64,000 nucleotides of DNA from Rhodocyclales bacterium (lineage in GTDB: Bacteria; Pseudomonadota; Gammaproteobacteria; Burkholderiales; Rhodocyclaceae), in NCBI GenBank assembly GCA_016177805.1, contig JACOUN010000038.1, positions 61,403 to 125,402 on the forward strand, written 5' to 3'. Shown in pieces: positions 53,256-60,979 of the stretch. Below the pieces are notes generated by a model. That model had not been told where the DNA came from. It made no database searches and saw only the letters and a list, made by a program, of their open reading frames with translations. Positions within the stretch are counted from its first letter, which is position 1. The number at the start of each line of letters is the position of its first letter. The translations under genes were made by a program, and so were the position numbers.

Positions 53256-53284
53256 TTGCTGCAAAGCGCAAACATTACTATACT
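53256..53284 (+). promoter_or_regulatory. Sigma70 promoter of aceA
   Basis: TTGCTG (53256-53261), a 17-base spacer and TATACT (53279-53284). Predicted start near 53291, giving a leader of about 125 bases. Confidence 0.65.
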
Positions 53285-53417
53285 TTCCTCACCGCTGACG
53301 TTCCGAAGATGACCGCTCGGCAGGAAACCCGGTTGGCCGCTTGAGCTTTCGCTGCCTGATCATCGCCAGCCAGCCGGCTTTTCGCCCCCTCAACTGCAAG
53401 CAAAGAAGGAATCCGTT

Positions 53418-54719
53418 ATGAGCATGACCCGCGAACAGCAAATCGCCGCCATCGAGAAAGACTGGGCTGAAAATCCGCGCTGGAAAGGCATCAAGCGCAC
53501 CTACTCCGCAGCCGACGTGGTTCGCTTGCGCGGCAGCGTGCAACCGGAAAGCACGCTTGCGCGCCACGGCGCTGACAAGCTGTGGAACCTGGTCAACAAC
53601 GAACCCTACGTGAACTGTCTGGGCGCGCTGACAGGTGGTCAGGCCATGCAGCAGGTCAAGGCCGGCATCAAGGCGATCTATCTGTCGGGCTGGCAGGTCG
53701 CGGCGGACAACAACTCCTACGCCGCCATGTACCCCGATCAGTCGTTGTATCCGGTGAACTCGGTTCCGACCGTGGTCGAGCGTATCAACAACGCCTTCCA
53801 GCGTGCTGACCAGATCCAGTGGTCGAAGAATGTCAATCCGGGTGACAAGGACTATATCGACTATTTTGCCCCCATCGTGGCGGATGCCGAAGCGGGTTTT
53901 GGCGGCGTGCTGAATGCATTTGAACTGATGAAGGCGATGATTCGCGCCGGCGCTGCCGGCGTGCATTGGGAAGATCAGTTAGCCTCGGTCAAGAAGTGCG
54001 GCCACATGGGCGGCAAGGTACTGGTGCCGACCGCCGAAGCGGTGCAGAAACTCATCGCCGCACGTCTTGCCGCGGACGTGATGGGCGTGCCGACCCTGGT
54101 CATCGCCCGCACCGACGCCGAAGCAGCCGACCTGCTGACCAGCGACTACGACGACAACGACAAGCCCTTCCTGACCGGCGAGCGTACGGCTGAAGGCTTC
54201 TACAAGACCAAGAAGGGTCTGGAGCAGGCTATTTCCCGCGCCGTTGCCTACGCCGAGTATGCCGACCTGGTGTGGTGCGAAACCGGCACACCAGACCTGG
54301 AGTTTGCCCGCCGCTTCGCCGAAGCCGTGCATGCCAAGCATCCGGGCAAGATGCTCGCGTACAACTGCTCGCCGTCGTTCAACTGGAGGAAGAATCTGGA
54401 CGACGCGACCATCGCCAAATTCCAGCGCGAACTCGGCGCGATGGGCTACAAGTACCAGTTCATCACCCTCGCCGGTATCCACTCGATGTGGTACAACATG
54501 TTCGACTTGGCGCAGGACTACGCCAAGCGCGGCATGTCGGCCTATGTCGAGAAGGTGCAGGAGCCCGAATTCGCCGCACGCGACCGCGGCTACTCCTTCG
54601 TCTCGCACCAGCAGGAAGTCGGCACGGGTTACTTCGATGACGTCACCACCGTGATCCAGGGCGGCGTCTCCAGCGTGACCGCGCTGACCGGCTCGACCGA
54701 AGAAGAGCAGTTCCACTAA
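53418..54719 (+). CDS. aceA: Isocitrate lyase
   Basis: A 433-residue isocitrate lyase, the first enzyme of the glyoxylate shunt. The catalytic signature [10 protein letters not shown] holds the active-site Cys; DADAGFGG-like [15 protein letters not shown] and [11 protein letters not shown] are also present. Length matches isocitrate lyase and not the shorter 2-methylisocitrate lyase PrpB. GAAGGAA precedes the ATG. No malate synthase gene is adjacent. Expression is probably regulated through the palindrome and promoter upstream. Confidence 0.96.
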   Translation: MSMTREQQIAAIEKDWAENPRWKGIKRTYSAADVVRLRGSVQPESTLARHGADKLWNLVNNEPYVNCLGALTGGQAMQQVKAGIKAIYLSGWQVAADNNSYAAMYPDQSLYPVNSVPTVVERINNAFQRADQIQWSKNVNPGDKDYIDYFAPIVADAEAGFGGVLNAFELMKAMIRAGAAGVHWEDQLASVKKCGHMGGKVLVPTAEAVQKLIAARLAADVMGVPTLVIARTDAEAADLLTSDYDDNDKPFLTGERTAEGFYKTKKGLEQAISRAVAYAEYADLVWCETGTPDLEFARRFAEAVHAKHPGKMLAYNCSPSFNWRKNLDDATIAKFQRELGAMGYKYQFITLAGIHSMWYNMFDLAQDYAKRGMSAYVEKVQEPEFAARDRGYSFVSHQQEVGTGYFDDVTTVIQGGVSSVTALTGSTEEEQFH

Positions 54720-54732
54720 GCAGTGACCGCCA

Positions 54733-54755
54733 CGGAACGGGCATCGTCCGTTCCG
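54733..54755 (+). terminator. Hairpin downstream of aceA
   Basis: CGGAACGG (54733-54740) pairs with CCGTTCCG (54748-54755) around a 7-base loop, 13 bases after the aceA stop and followed by CAAATAAAC. It lacks a clear T-run and may act as an RNA 3' stabiliser rather than a terminator. Confidence 0.45.
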
Positions 54756-54764
54756 CAAATAAAC

Positions 54765-54805
54765 GAAGGGGCTGTGTGCGCAAAATTTGCGCACACAGCC
54801 CCTTC
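54765..54805. terminator. Long perfect hairpin between convergent aceA and Spy-like gene
   Basis: Two 20-base perfectly complementary arms (54765-54784 and 54786-54805) around a single central base. The arms begin GAAGGGGCTGTGTGCGC. The centre is AT-rich and there is no adjacent T-run, so it is an unusual bidirectional terminator or 3'-end stabilising hairpin. Confidence 0.6.
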
Positions 54806-54829
54806 GGCGTTGGCGCGGGCGACGCGCTA

Positions 54830-55348
54830 TCAGCTCATCCCGCCCGGCCCCATCATGCCGCCGCGCTGATGCTTGCCACGTCCCTGCATACCCATGCGGA
54901 ACTTCTCATCAAAGGTCTTCTGCTGGGTCGCATCGAGTTGTGAGTACAACGTTTCAACGGCCTTGCGCACCTGGCCCATGCTCGCCATCCGGGCGCTGGT
55001 CATCTCTTCCATGCGCTGCATGCGCTCGATCGCAGTGCCTGGCTTCTTGCCTTCACGCATCTGCGCCATGCGCTCCCCTGCTGCATCCATCTGGCTGCGC
55101 ATGGTTTGCTCCAACGCGTTCCATGCATCACGCTGCTCGTCCCGCAGCGCCAGGCTGGATTTCATCTCCGACATGTGTGACTCGATCCGCTCGCGCATGC
55201 GCTCGGGCTGGGCTCCGTGCTCGGCCCGGTCGTGCTTGCGCCCGGCGAACTCGCAATCGTCGCCTCGCGCCATTACCACTCCTGCGCCGGCCAGCCCGGT
55301 CGCCGCAATCACCGCAATGACAATCGCGCTCTTGGTCCAGTTGGTCAT
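54830..55348 (-). CDS. Spy/CpxP-like periplasmic LTXXQ-type protein
   Basis: A 172-residue exported protein. A signal peptide (KSAIVIAVIAATGLAGAGVVMA) is followed by a mostly helical, Met/Arg/Gln-rich domain: LALRDEQRDAWNALEQTMR and LDATQQKTFDEKFRMGMQG are LTxxQ-like repeats, as in Spy, CpxP and related periplasmic chaperones or metal-stress proteins. The C-terminus is Met/Gly-rich (HQRGGMMGPGGMS), which might bind metal. AGGAGA lies eight bases before ATG 55348; the frame is open to 55528. No two-component genes are adjacent. Confidence 0.78.
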   Translation of the reverse strand: MTNWTKSAIVIAVIAATGLAGAGVVMARGDDCEFAGRKHDRAEHGAQPERMRERIESHMSEMKSSLALRDEQRDAWNALEQTMRSQMDAAGERMAQMREGKKPGTAIERMQRMEEMTSARMASMGQVRKAVETLYSQLDATQQKTFDEKFRMGMQGRGKHQRGGMMGPGGMS

Positions 55349-55510
55349 TTCAGTTCTCCTGTTGTTCATCAGCAAATTTTCTGACGACTCCATTTGAACA
55401 CCGGCATGTAAGCGCTGTTTGTCCGCAGCGTCCGTGTTTGCATTGCACTGTTTCCCTACATCCCTCCGATACGCTGTGATACAAGCACACGCCGCAATCC
55501 CACGCGCAGG

Positions 55511-55537
55511 AAAAAAAAGAGCCCGCATGAAGCGGGC
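55511..55537 (-). terminator. Intrinsic terminator of prpE
   Basis: On the minus strand GCCCGC / GCGGGC (arms 55521-55526 and 55532-55537) with a 5-base loop is followed by TCTTTTTTTT (55511-55520). It lies about 30 bases after the prpE stop. Confidence 0.85.
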
Positions 55538-55567
55538 CCCCGATTCTCGTCACCTGCGAGGCAAATA

Positions 55568-57466
55568 CTATCCGCGCAGTGCCGCCTTGATCTGCTCCAG
55601 GGTAGTCGGATCTTCGATGGTCGTCAGGTCACCCGCGTCGCGCCCTTCCGCCAGCGCCTGTATGGAACGGCGCAGCATTTTGCCTGAGCGGGTCTTGGGC
55701 AAGCCGGTGATGAAGTGAACGCGGCTGGGACGAGCGATCGCGCCGAGCTGTTGGTCGACCTTCTTCATGACCTCCTTCTCCAGCGCGGCCGTCTTCTCGG
55801 GCGTATCCGCCGCCGAAGCATCCTTCAGCACGGCGAACGCCATCGGCATCTGCCCCTTGAGCTCGTCGGCAACCCCAACCACCGCCACTTCGGCAACAGC
55901 AGGGTGCGTCTGCACTGCCTCTTCGATCTCGCGCGTGCCCAGACGATGGCCGGCGACGTTGATGACGTCATCCATCCGCCCGAGGATGGTGTGATAGCCG
56001 TTTTCGTCCTTGATACCCCAGTCGGACGACGAATACACGACCGGGTCCTTGAACAGGGTGAAATAGGTCGAAACGAAGCGGTCGTCCTGCCCCCACACCG
56101 TCGACAAGCACCCCGGAGGCAACGGCAGATTGATGCCGACGATGCCCTTCTCGTTGGCGCCGCACTCGGTGCCGTCTTCACGATAGATACGCAGGTCAAA
56201 GCCGAATACCGGGAACGCGGGCGAACCGAGCTTGATCGGGCTCTGCTCGACCCCACGCGCGATCGAAATCATCGGCCAGCCGGTCTCGGTCTGCCAGTAG
56301 TTGTCGATGACCGGTATCCCCAACTCATCCATGATCCACTTGTGCGAGGTCTCGTCCAGCGGCTCGCCCGCGAGGAAGATGTGCTTCAGCGACGACAGGT
56401 CGTGCCTCTTCAGGAAGGCGGGGTCCTGTTTCTTCAGCACCCGTACTGCGGTAGGCGCCGAGAACATCACATTGACCTTGTGCTTCTCGACGATCTTCCA
56501 CCAGATCCCGGCATCCGGGCGCAGCGGCGTGCCTTCGTACATGATGGTGGCCATACCGGCGATGAGCGGCCCGTAGATGATGTAGCTGTGGCCCACCACC
56601 CAGCCGATATCGGAGGTGGAGAACATGGTCTCGCCCGCGCCGCCATCGAAGATGTGTTTCATCGACGCCGCCAGCGCTACGCAGTAGCCCCCGGTATCAC
56701 GCTGCACCCCCTTGGGCTTGCCGGTCGTGCCCGAGGTGTACAGTATGTAGCTCGGCTCGGACGATTCGAGCCAGGTGACGGGCACCTTGGCATCCACGTG
56801 CTTGGCGCGCATTTCAGCATAATCGACATCGCGCCCGGCAACGCGCGGAAAACCCTTGTCCAGGCCGCGATCCACGATCAGCACTTTCTGCGGCGGGAAC
56901 TGGGCCAACCGGCACGCCTCGTCGACCAGGTGCTTGTATGGCACGGCCTTGCCGTTGCGCATCCCGGCATCCGAGCTGACCATCAGCACCGGCTTGGCGT
57001 CGTCTATGCGCGTGGCCACCGACCCCGCCGCGAAGCCGCCGAATACCACCGAGTGGATCGCGCCTATCCTGGCGCAGGCCAGCATCGCGAAGCAGGCTTC
57101 GGCGATCATGGGCATGTAGATCAGGACACGATCACCTTTCTTGACTCCGAGGTCTTGATAGATCGCCGCCATGCGCTCAACTTCGCGCTGCAGTTCGGCG
57201 AACGAATAGACCTTCTCTTCGTTGGTTTCGGTGGAAATGTAGATCAGCGCCTTGTCGTGCGGCCGCTGAGCCGCATGCCGGTCCACCGCGTTGTAGCACA
57301 GGTTGGTCTCGCCCCCCTTGAACCACTTGACGAACGGCGGGTTCGAGACATCGCAGACCTGCGTGACCGGCTTGTTCCAATGGACCAGTTCGGCCTGCTC
57401 CGACCAGAACCCGTCACGATCCTCGATGGAACGACGATAGAACTCCTTGTAAGTACCCATACTCAT
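55568..57466 (-). CDS. prpE: Propionate-CoA ligase PrpE
   Basis: A 632-residue acyl-CoA synthetase that activates propionate to propionyl-CoA through an adenylate. The phosphate loop is YTSGTTGKPKGVQRDTGGY; the stretch GVQRDTGGY and the length are those of PrpE rather than acetyl-CoA synthetase Acs. The hinge is VINVAGHRLGTREIEEAV, and the catalytic lysine is in TRSGKMLRR near the C-terminus. Starts at 57466 (AGGGAGAGG immediately before) and 57460 are both possible. acuI and a receiver/GGDEF gene lie upstream on the same strand. Acetate may be a side substrate. Confidence 0.92.
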   Translation of the reverse strand: MSMGTYKEFYRRSIEDRDGFWSEQAELVHWNKPVTQVCDVSNPPFVKWFKGGETNLCYNAVDRHAAQRPHDKALIYISTETNEEKVYSFAELQREVERMAAIYQDLGVKKGDRVLIYMPMIAEACFAMLACARIGAIHSVVFGGFAAGSVATRIDDAKPVLMVSSDAGMRNGKAVPYKHLVDEACRLAQFPPQKVLIVDRGLDKGFPRVAGRDVDYAEMRAKHVDAKVPVTWLESSEPSYILYTSGTTGKPKGVQRDTGGYCVALAASMKHIFDGGAGETMFSTSDIGWVVGHSYIIYGPLIAGMATIMYEGTPLRPDAGIWWKIVEKHKVNVMFSAPTAVRVLKKQDPAFLKRHDLSSLKHIFLAGEPLDETSHKWIMDELGIPVIDNYWQTETGWPMISIARGVEQSPIKLGSPAFPVFGFDLRIYREDGTECGANEKGIVGINLPLPPGCLSTVWGQDDRFVSTYFTLFKDPVVYSSSDWGIKDENGYHTILGRMDDVINVAGHRLGTREIEEAVQTHPAVAEVAVVGVADELKGQMPMAFAVLKDASAADTPEKTAALEKEVMKKVDQQLGAIARPSRVHFITGLPKTRSGKMLRRSIQALAEGRDAGDLTTIEDPTTLEQIKAALRG

Positions 57467-57570
57467 CCTCTCCCTATAACTGCTATCCCAGATTTACCAC
57501 GGGGCGGCGACGCACTATCGCATCGCCACGACCACGGCAGGATACTGCTCCCTCACGACATGCACCGTGC

Positions 57571-57762
57571 CTACCGAACGCGCACGGGCCGCGTTGCCGC
57601 CTCCATTTCCTCCTTGATGCTTGGCAGCCTGCCGGACTTGAAGTTGATCCACTGCGCCAGTGGGAAAAACGGTCCATAGCTGCCCGACTTCCCACCCGGT
57701 TCGTGACGATCGCTCAAGCCTGCGAGCCTGCCGGCGCCGCTACTCGTTTTTTCCGGCGTCAT
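57571..57762 (-). CDS. Possible small protein
   Basis: A 63-residue open frame whose start overlaps the end of the receiver/GGDEF gene by 23 bases. The C-terminal half (GSYGPFFPLAQWINFKSG, then SIKEEMEAATRP) reads like real protein, and most third codon positions are G or C, as in true genes here. No homologous family is recognised and no clear Shine-Dalgarno precedes the ATG. If genuine it belongs to the acuI-to-prpE transcript. The rest of the gap to prpE shows nothing else. Confidence 0.35.
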   Translation of the reverse strand: MTPEKTSSGAGRLAGLSDRHEPGGKSGSYGPFFPLAQWINFKSGRLPSIKEEMEAATRPVRVR

Positions 57763-58933
57763 TTTTGGCCTCTGACGGGCCTTGATATTGCTTCATCTGC
57801 TCAAGCGGAATGCCGCAGTGAGTTTGTGATTCTATCAACTCCAGCAAAGGCAGCAGCGTCAGGATCACGTCCGGCAACCGGCCGACCACCGAGCCGGCAT
57901 CGCCGGAGCGAAGAAATCCGAGCATCCGGTCAACGCTGACGACCTGCTTCATGCATCGATCTATCGTCGCCTGAGTGACCTCGCCCTTGTCTCCGATAAC
58001 GCGGTTTCCGCCCGCCTCCTGCCCCGCCTGAGCCCGCTGCGCGGCAATACCGATGAGATGGCTGATGGAACTCAGGCCGTCGGCGGACGAATTCGAGATA
58101 CCGGCCGTGATGCTGATGTTGATGCTCTCGCCACGATAGGTCATGACGAGTTTCTCGACGATCTTCTGCATGCGCAACGCAAACGCGCAGCAGCCGATAA
58201 GGTCGGTGACCGGCGAGAGCACCGAGAACTGCCCGGTGGCCAGTTCGGCCACGGTGTCTTCCTGGCGCACCTTGGTGGCCAGCATGCTGGAGAGCTTTCT
58301 CGCCACGGTTTTTGCAACTGCGGCGCCGTACTGCGCCGCAAAGGCATCGAAACGATCGATCTCGATCACCAACACGCTGATATCGCCCTGATGCCTGCGT
58401 GCCAGGGCGATTTCCTGGGCGCCGTGCTGCTTGAAGTACGACTGGGTTGGAAGACCGGACAGCGGGTCGAGCAAGCTCTGGGTAGCAAGCGCATCCTGGC
58501 TTTCCGCAAGCTCGCGTGCGGTCTGGGCCAGTCGCAGCAGGGAGTCGATGCGCGCCACTAGCTCGGCGGCACCGATTCCCTTGGTGACAAAATCGTTGGC
58601 ACCGAGTTGCCGCGCCTTTTCCTTGGCTGCATCGTCCTCGTCACCAGAGATGATGACCACCGGCATGTTCTGCAGACGAGCCAGTTTGGATTCGCGTATG
58701 CGTTCGAGCAACCCATAGCCATCAAGCTGAGGCATACCAATATCGGTCAGCACGAGGGCAATGGCAGGATCGACGACCAGCGCCTGCCAGCCCGCCTCCC
58801 CGTCCGGCTCCTCCCTGAATTCGAAACGCCCCCGGATGTGCTTGATGAGCGAAGCCCGCACGATACGCGAGTCATCAACTATCAGCACTTTGCTCATGGT
58901 CTGCGGGTCGTCGTCGCTCATGCGCGCATCCAT
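57740..58933 (-). CDS. Receiver protein with degenerate GGDEF domain
   Basis: A 397-residue protein. Residues about 14-135 are a CheY-like receiver: acidic pair D20-D21, phosphoacceptor D64 (VLTDIGMPQLDG) and Lys118. A coiled linker leads to a GGDEF-like domain at about 150-320 (LLDPLSGLPTQSYFKQH, VLVIEIDRFDAF). The signature loop reads ATGQF at 232-236 instead of GGDEF, so diguanylate cyclase activity is unlikely; it may bind GTP, c-di-GMP or a partner. A helical tail follows. Starts at 58933, 58921 and 58897 are possible. It follows acuI by 13 bp. Confidence 0.85.
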   Translation of the reverse strand: MDARMSDDDPQTMSKVLIVDDSRIVRASLIKHIRGRFEFREEPDGEAGWQALVVDPAIALVLTDIGMPQLDGYGLLERIRESKLARLQNMPVVIISGDEDDAAKEKARQLGANDFVTKGIGAAELVARIDSLLRLAQTARELAESQDALATQSLLDPLSGLPTQSYFKQHGAQEIALARRHQGDISVLVIEIDRFDAFAAQYGAAVAKTVARKLSSMLATKVRQEDTVAELATGQFSVLSPVTDLIGCCAFALRMQKIVEKLVMTYRGESINISITAGISNSSADGLSSISHLIGIAAQRAQAGQEAGGNRVIGDKGEVTQATIDRCMKQVVSVDRMLGFLRSGDAGSVVGRLPDVILTLLPLLELIESQTHCGIPLEQMKQYQGPSEAKNDAGKNE

Positions 58934-58946
58934 AGTCCAGTCAGCC

Positions 58947-59945
58947 TCAAACGCCTATGCGCACCACCGTTCTGCCCTTGATCTCGCCGCGTATGAATGC
59001 ATCGAAAGCACCGGGAAGCTCATCCAGACCGATCGTACGAGTCACCGCCGCAAGGTGACGCGGCTTGAGGTCGCGCCCAAGGCGCTCCCACACCTGCTGA
59101 CGTAGCGGGAACCCAATATAACCCGAATCGACCCCAAGCAGACTCACGCCGCGCAGTATGAACGGAAACACCGTCGTCGCGATGTTGAAGCTGGCGGCAT
59201 TCCCAATGCTGGCAACGGTTCCGGCCTGTTTCATGGTCGCGAGCACCCAATGCAGGATCTGACCACCTACGTTGTCCACCGCCCCCGCCCATTGCGCAGC
59301 CTCCAGCGGCCGCACCTTGTCGAAATCGATCTCCGAGCGCAGCTTGATCTCATCCGCGCCGAGCATCTTCAGGTACTCGGCCTCTGACGCCTTGCCGGTC
59401 AAGGCCACAACGTGGTAGCCAAGCTGCGACAGCATGTCGATCGCCAGCCCCCCCACGCCACCGGTCGCACCGGTCACGATGACCGGGCCGTTGTCCGGGG
59501 TCAGGCCGTTGACCTCCATGCGTGCGATCCCGAGTGCCGCAGTGAAACCGGCGGTCCCCAGGGCCATCGCTTCGAACAAATCCAGTCCTTCGGGCAAATG
59601 CACCACCCACTCGGACGGGATGCGGGCGTACTCGGCGTACCCACCGTGGTGCGCCACACCGATGTCGAAACTGGTTGCGATGACCGGATCACCCACGCGG
59701 AAACGCGGATCGGCGCTCTCCACCACTTCACCGGCCAAGTCGATACCGCCGACACAGGGGAAACGCCTGATGATTTTCCCTGCGCCCGTGGCCGCGAGCG
59801 CATCCTTGTAGTTGATGCTTGAATAGTGAACCCGGATCAGCACCTCACCGCGATCGAGTTGGTCCGGCATCATGGTGGTCAAGCTGCTGGCGATTTTCCT
59901 GCTCTCGTCCTGATTGATCAGGAAGGCCTTGAAGGGGGCATTCAT
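58947..59945 (-). CDS. acuI: AcuI/YhdH-type acryloyl-CoA reductase
   Basis: A 332-residue zinc-free medium-chain dehydrogenase of the YhdH/YhfP group. The NADPH-binding motif is VIVTGATGGVGGLAIDML; SSINYKDALAATG and FPCVGGIDLAGEV are typical of the N-terminal domain. AcuI reduces acryloyl-CoA to propionyl-CoA, removing a toxic electrophile. AAGGAGAT lies eight bases before ATG 59945; the frame is open to 59984. It heads the run acuI, receiver/GGDEF, prpE, so both enzymes make propionyl-CoA. A general quinone-oxidoreductase label would be the cautious alternative. Confidence 0.85.
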   Translation of the reverse strand: MNAPFKAFLINQDESRKIASSLTTMMPDQLDRGEVLIRVHYSSINYKDALAATGAGKIIRRFPCVGGIDLAGEVVESADPRFRVGDPVIATSFDIGVAHHGGYAEYARIPSEWVVHLPEGLDLFEAMALGTAGFTAALGIARMEVNGLTPDNGPVIVTGATGGVGGLAIDMLSQLGYHVVALTGKASEAEYLKMLGADEIKLRSEIDFDKVRPLEAAQWAGAVDNVGGQILHWVLATMKQAGTVASIGNAASFNIATTVFPFILRGVSLLGVDSGYIGFPLRQQVWERLGRDLKPRHLAAVTRTIGLDELPGAFDAFIRGEIKGRTVVRIGV

Positions 59946-60089
59946 GCACCGGATCTCCTTTGCGTTAGCGTTCGCGCAGCGCAATTATAGCCGCAACCCG
60001 GCTTAGCCCCTGACGCAAACCACTGGCGCGCTTCAGTTTTCACCCGATGCCATCCATAATGAATCAACTCAACGAGGACGCACTTCACC

Positions 60090-60947
60090 ATGAGCTTGCT
60101 GGACAAACCGCTCAATGCTGCTGATGCCTATGTGAGTTTCCTTGCTCATCAGGACATGCCGGTGTTGCGCCAGACAGCGAAGCAACTGGCGTCCCTGCGA
60201 GAATCAGCCGACTCGGTCAACGCCAAGCGGCTTGCAGCGGTCGTGCTGGGTGACCCGCTCATGACGATGAAGCTGATCGCACATCTACAGGCAGTCCGGC
60301 ACAGCTCGCAGAATCACGACATCACCACCATCGACCGGGCCATCATGATGCTGGGGGTGTCGCCCTTTTTCGACGCGTTCTCGGACGCACCGACCCTGGA
60401 AGGCATGCTGGGCAGCCACCCCGCCGCGCTCATAGGCGCGCTGCAAGTCATCGCGCGCGCGCGCAAGGCCGCGCATCTGGCACGCGACTGGGCCATTGCA
60501 CGCCATGACCTGGATGTTGATGAAATCACGGTTGCCGCGCTGCTGGGCGAGGCGCCCGAGCTCATGTGCTGGACTTTCGCGCCGGCCCTGATGACCCGTG
60601 TAAAGCGCCTGCAGGCGGCGGACCGCAATCTGCGCAGTTCGGTGGCCTTCCGTGCGGTATTCGGGGTCGGAAAAGTCGATCTGCAGATCGGCCTGATCAA
60701 TGCCTGGAACATGCCTGTGCTACTCATGACACTGCTGGACGCCAGCCACGCCGAAAACCCGCGGGTACGCAACGTCCGCCTGGCGAACAACTTCGCCAGG
60801 CATCTGGCCAACGGCTGGGACGATCCGGCACTACCCGACGATATCGACGAAATCGAACGCCTGCTCCACATCGGCAGAGAGCAATTGCTGCTGCGGCTCG
60901 GGACACCGGCGGAGCATGCCCATCGATTCAACCCTGCGGACGAGTAA
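60090..60947 (+). CDS. HDOD-domain protein
   Basis: A 285-residue soluble protein with an HDOD domain (about 20-215). The pattern DMPVLRQTAKQLASLRESAD, then VVLGDPLMTMKLIAHLQAV and TTIDRAIMMLG, is typical of this HD-related, non-catalytic signalling domain. The region LDVDEITVAALLGEAPELM lacks an HD metal pair. Such proteins sit in regulatory networks with two-component and c-di-GMP systems. It is monocistronic, convergent with uup and divergent from acuI. Confidence 0.88.
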   Translation: MSLLDKPLNAADAYVSFLAHQDMPVLRQTAKQLASLRESADSVNAKRLAAVVLGDPLMTMKLIAHLQAVRHSSQNHDITTIDRAIMMLGVSPFFDAFSDAPTLEGMLGSHPAALIGALQVIARARKAAHLARDWAIARHDLDVDEITVAALLGEAPELMCWTFAPALMTRVKRLQAADRNLRSSVAFRAVFGVGKVDLQIGLINAWNMPVLLMTLLDASHAENPRVRNVRLANNFARHLANGWDDPALPDDIDEIERLLHIGREQLLLRLGTPAEHAHRFNPADE

Positions 60948-60979
60948 CACGTCAAGCAGGACCGCCCCGCACAGGGTTC

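Larger units (their letters stand above)
53019..53417. other. aceA upstream region
   Basis: 399 bp without a gene. The left half is GC-rich with no feature I recognise. From about 53150 it becomes AT-rich and contains the operator candidate at 53240-53251 and the promoter at 53256-53284, leaving an untranslated leader of about 125 bases before aceA. Confidence 0.5.

Noticed and set aside
55568..57466. Acetyl-CoA synthetase (acs) as the name of the AMP-binding enzyme
   Set aside because: The loop GVQRDTGGY and the 632-residue length fit propionate-CoA ligase better.
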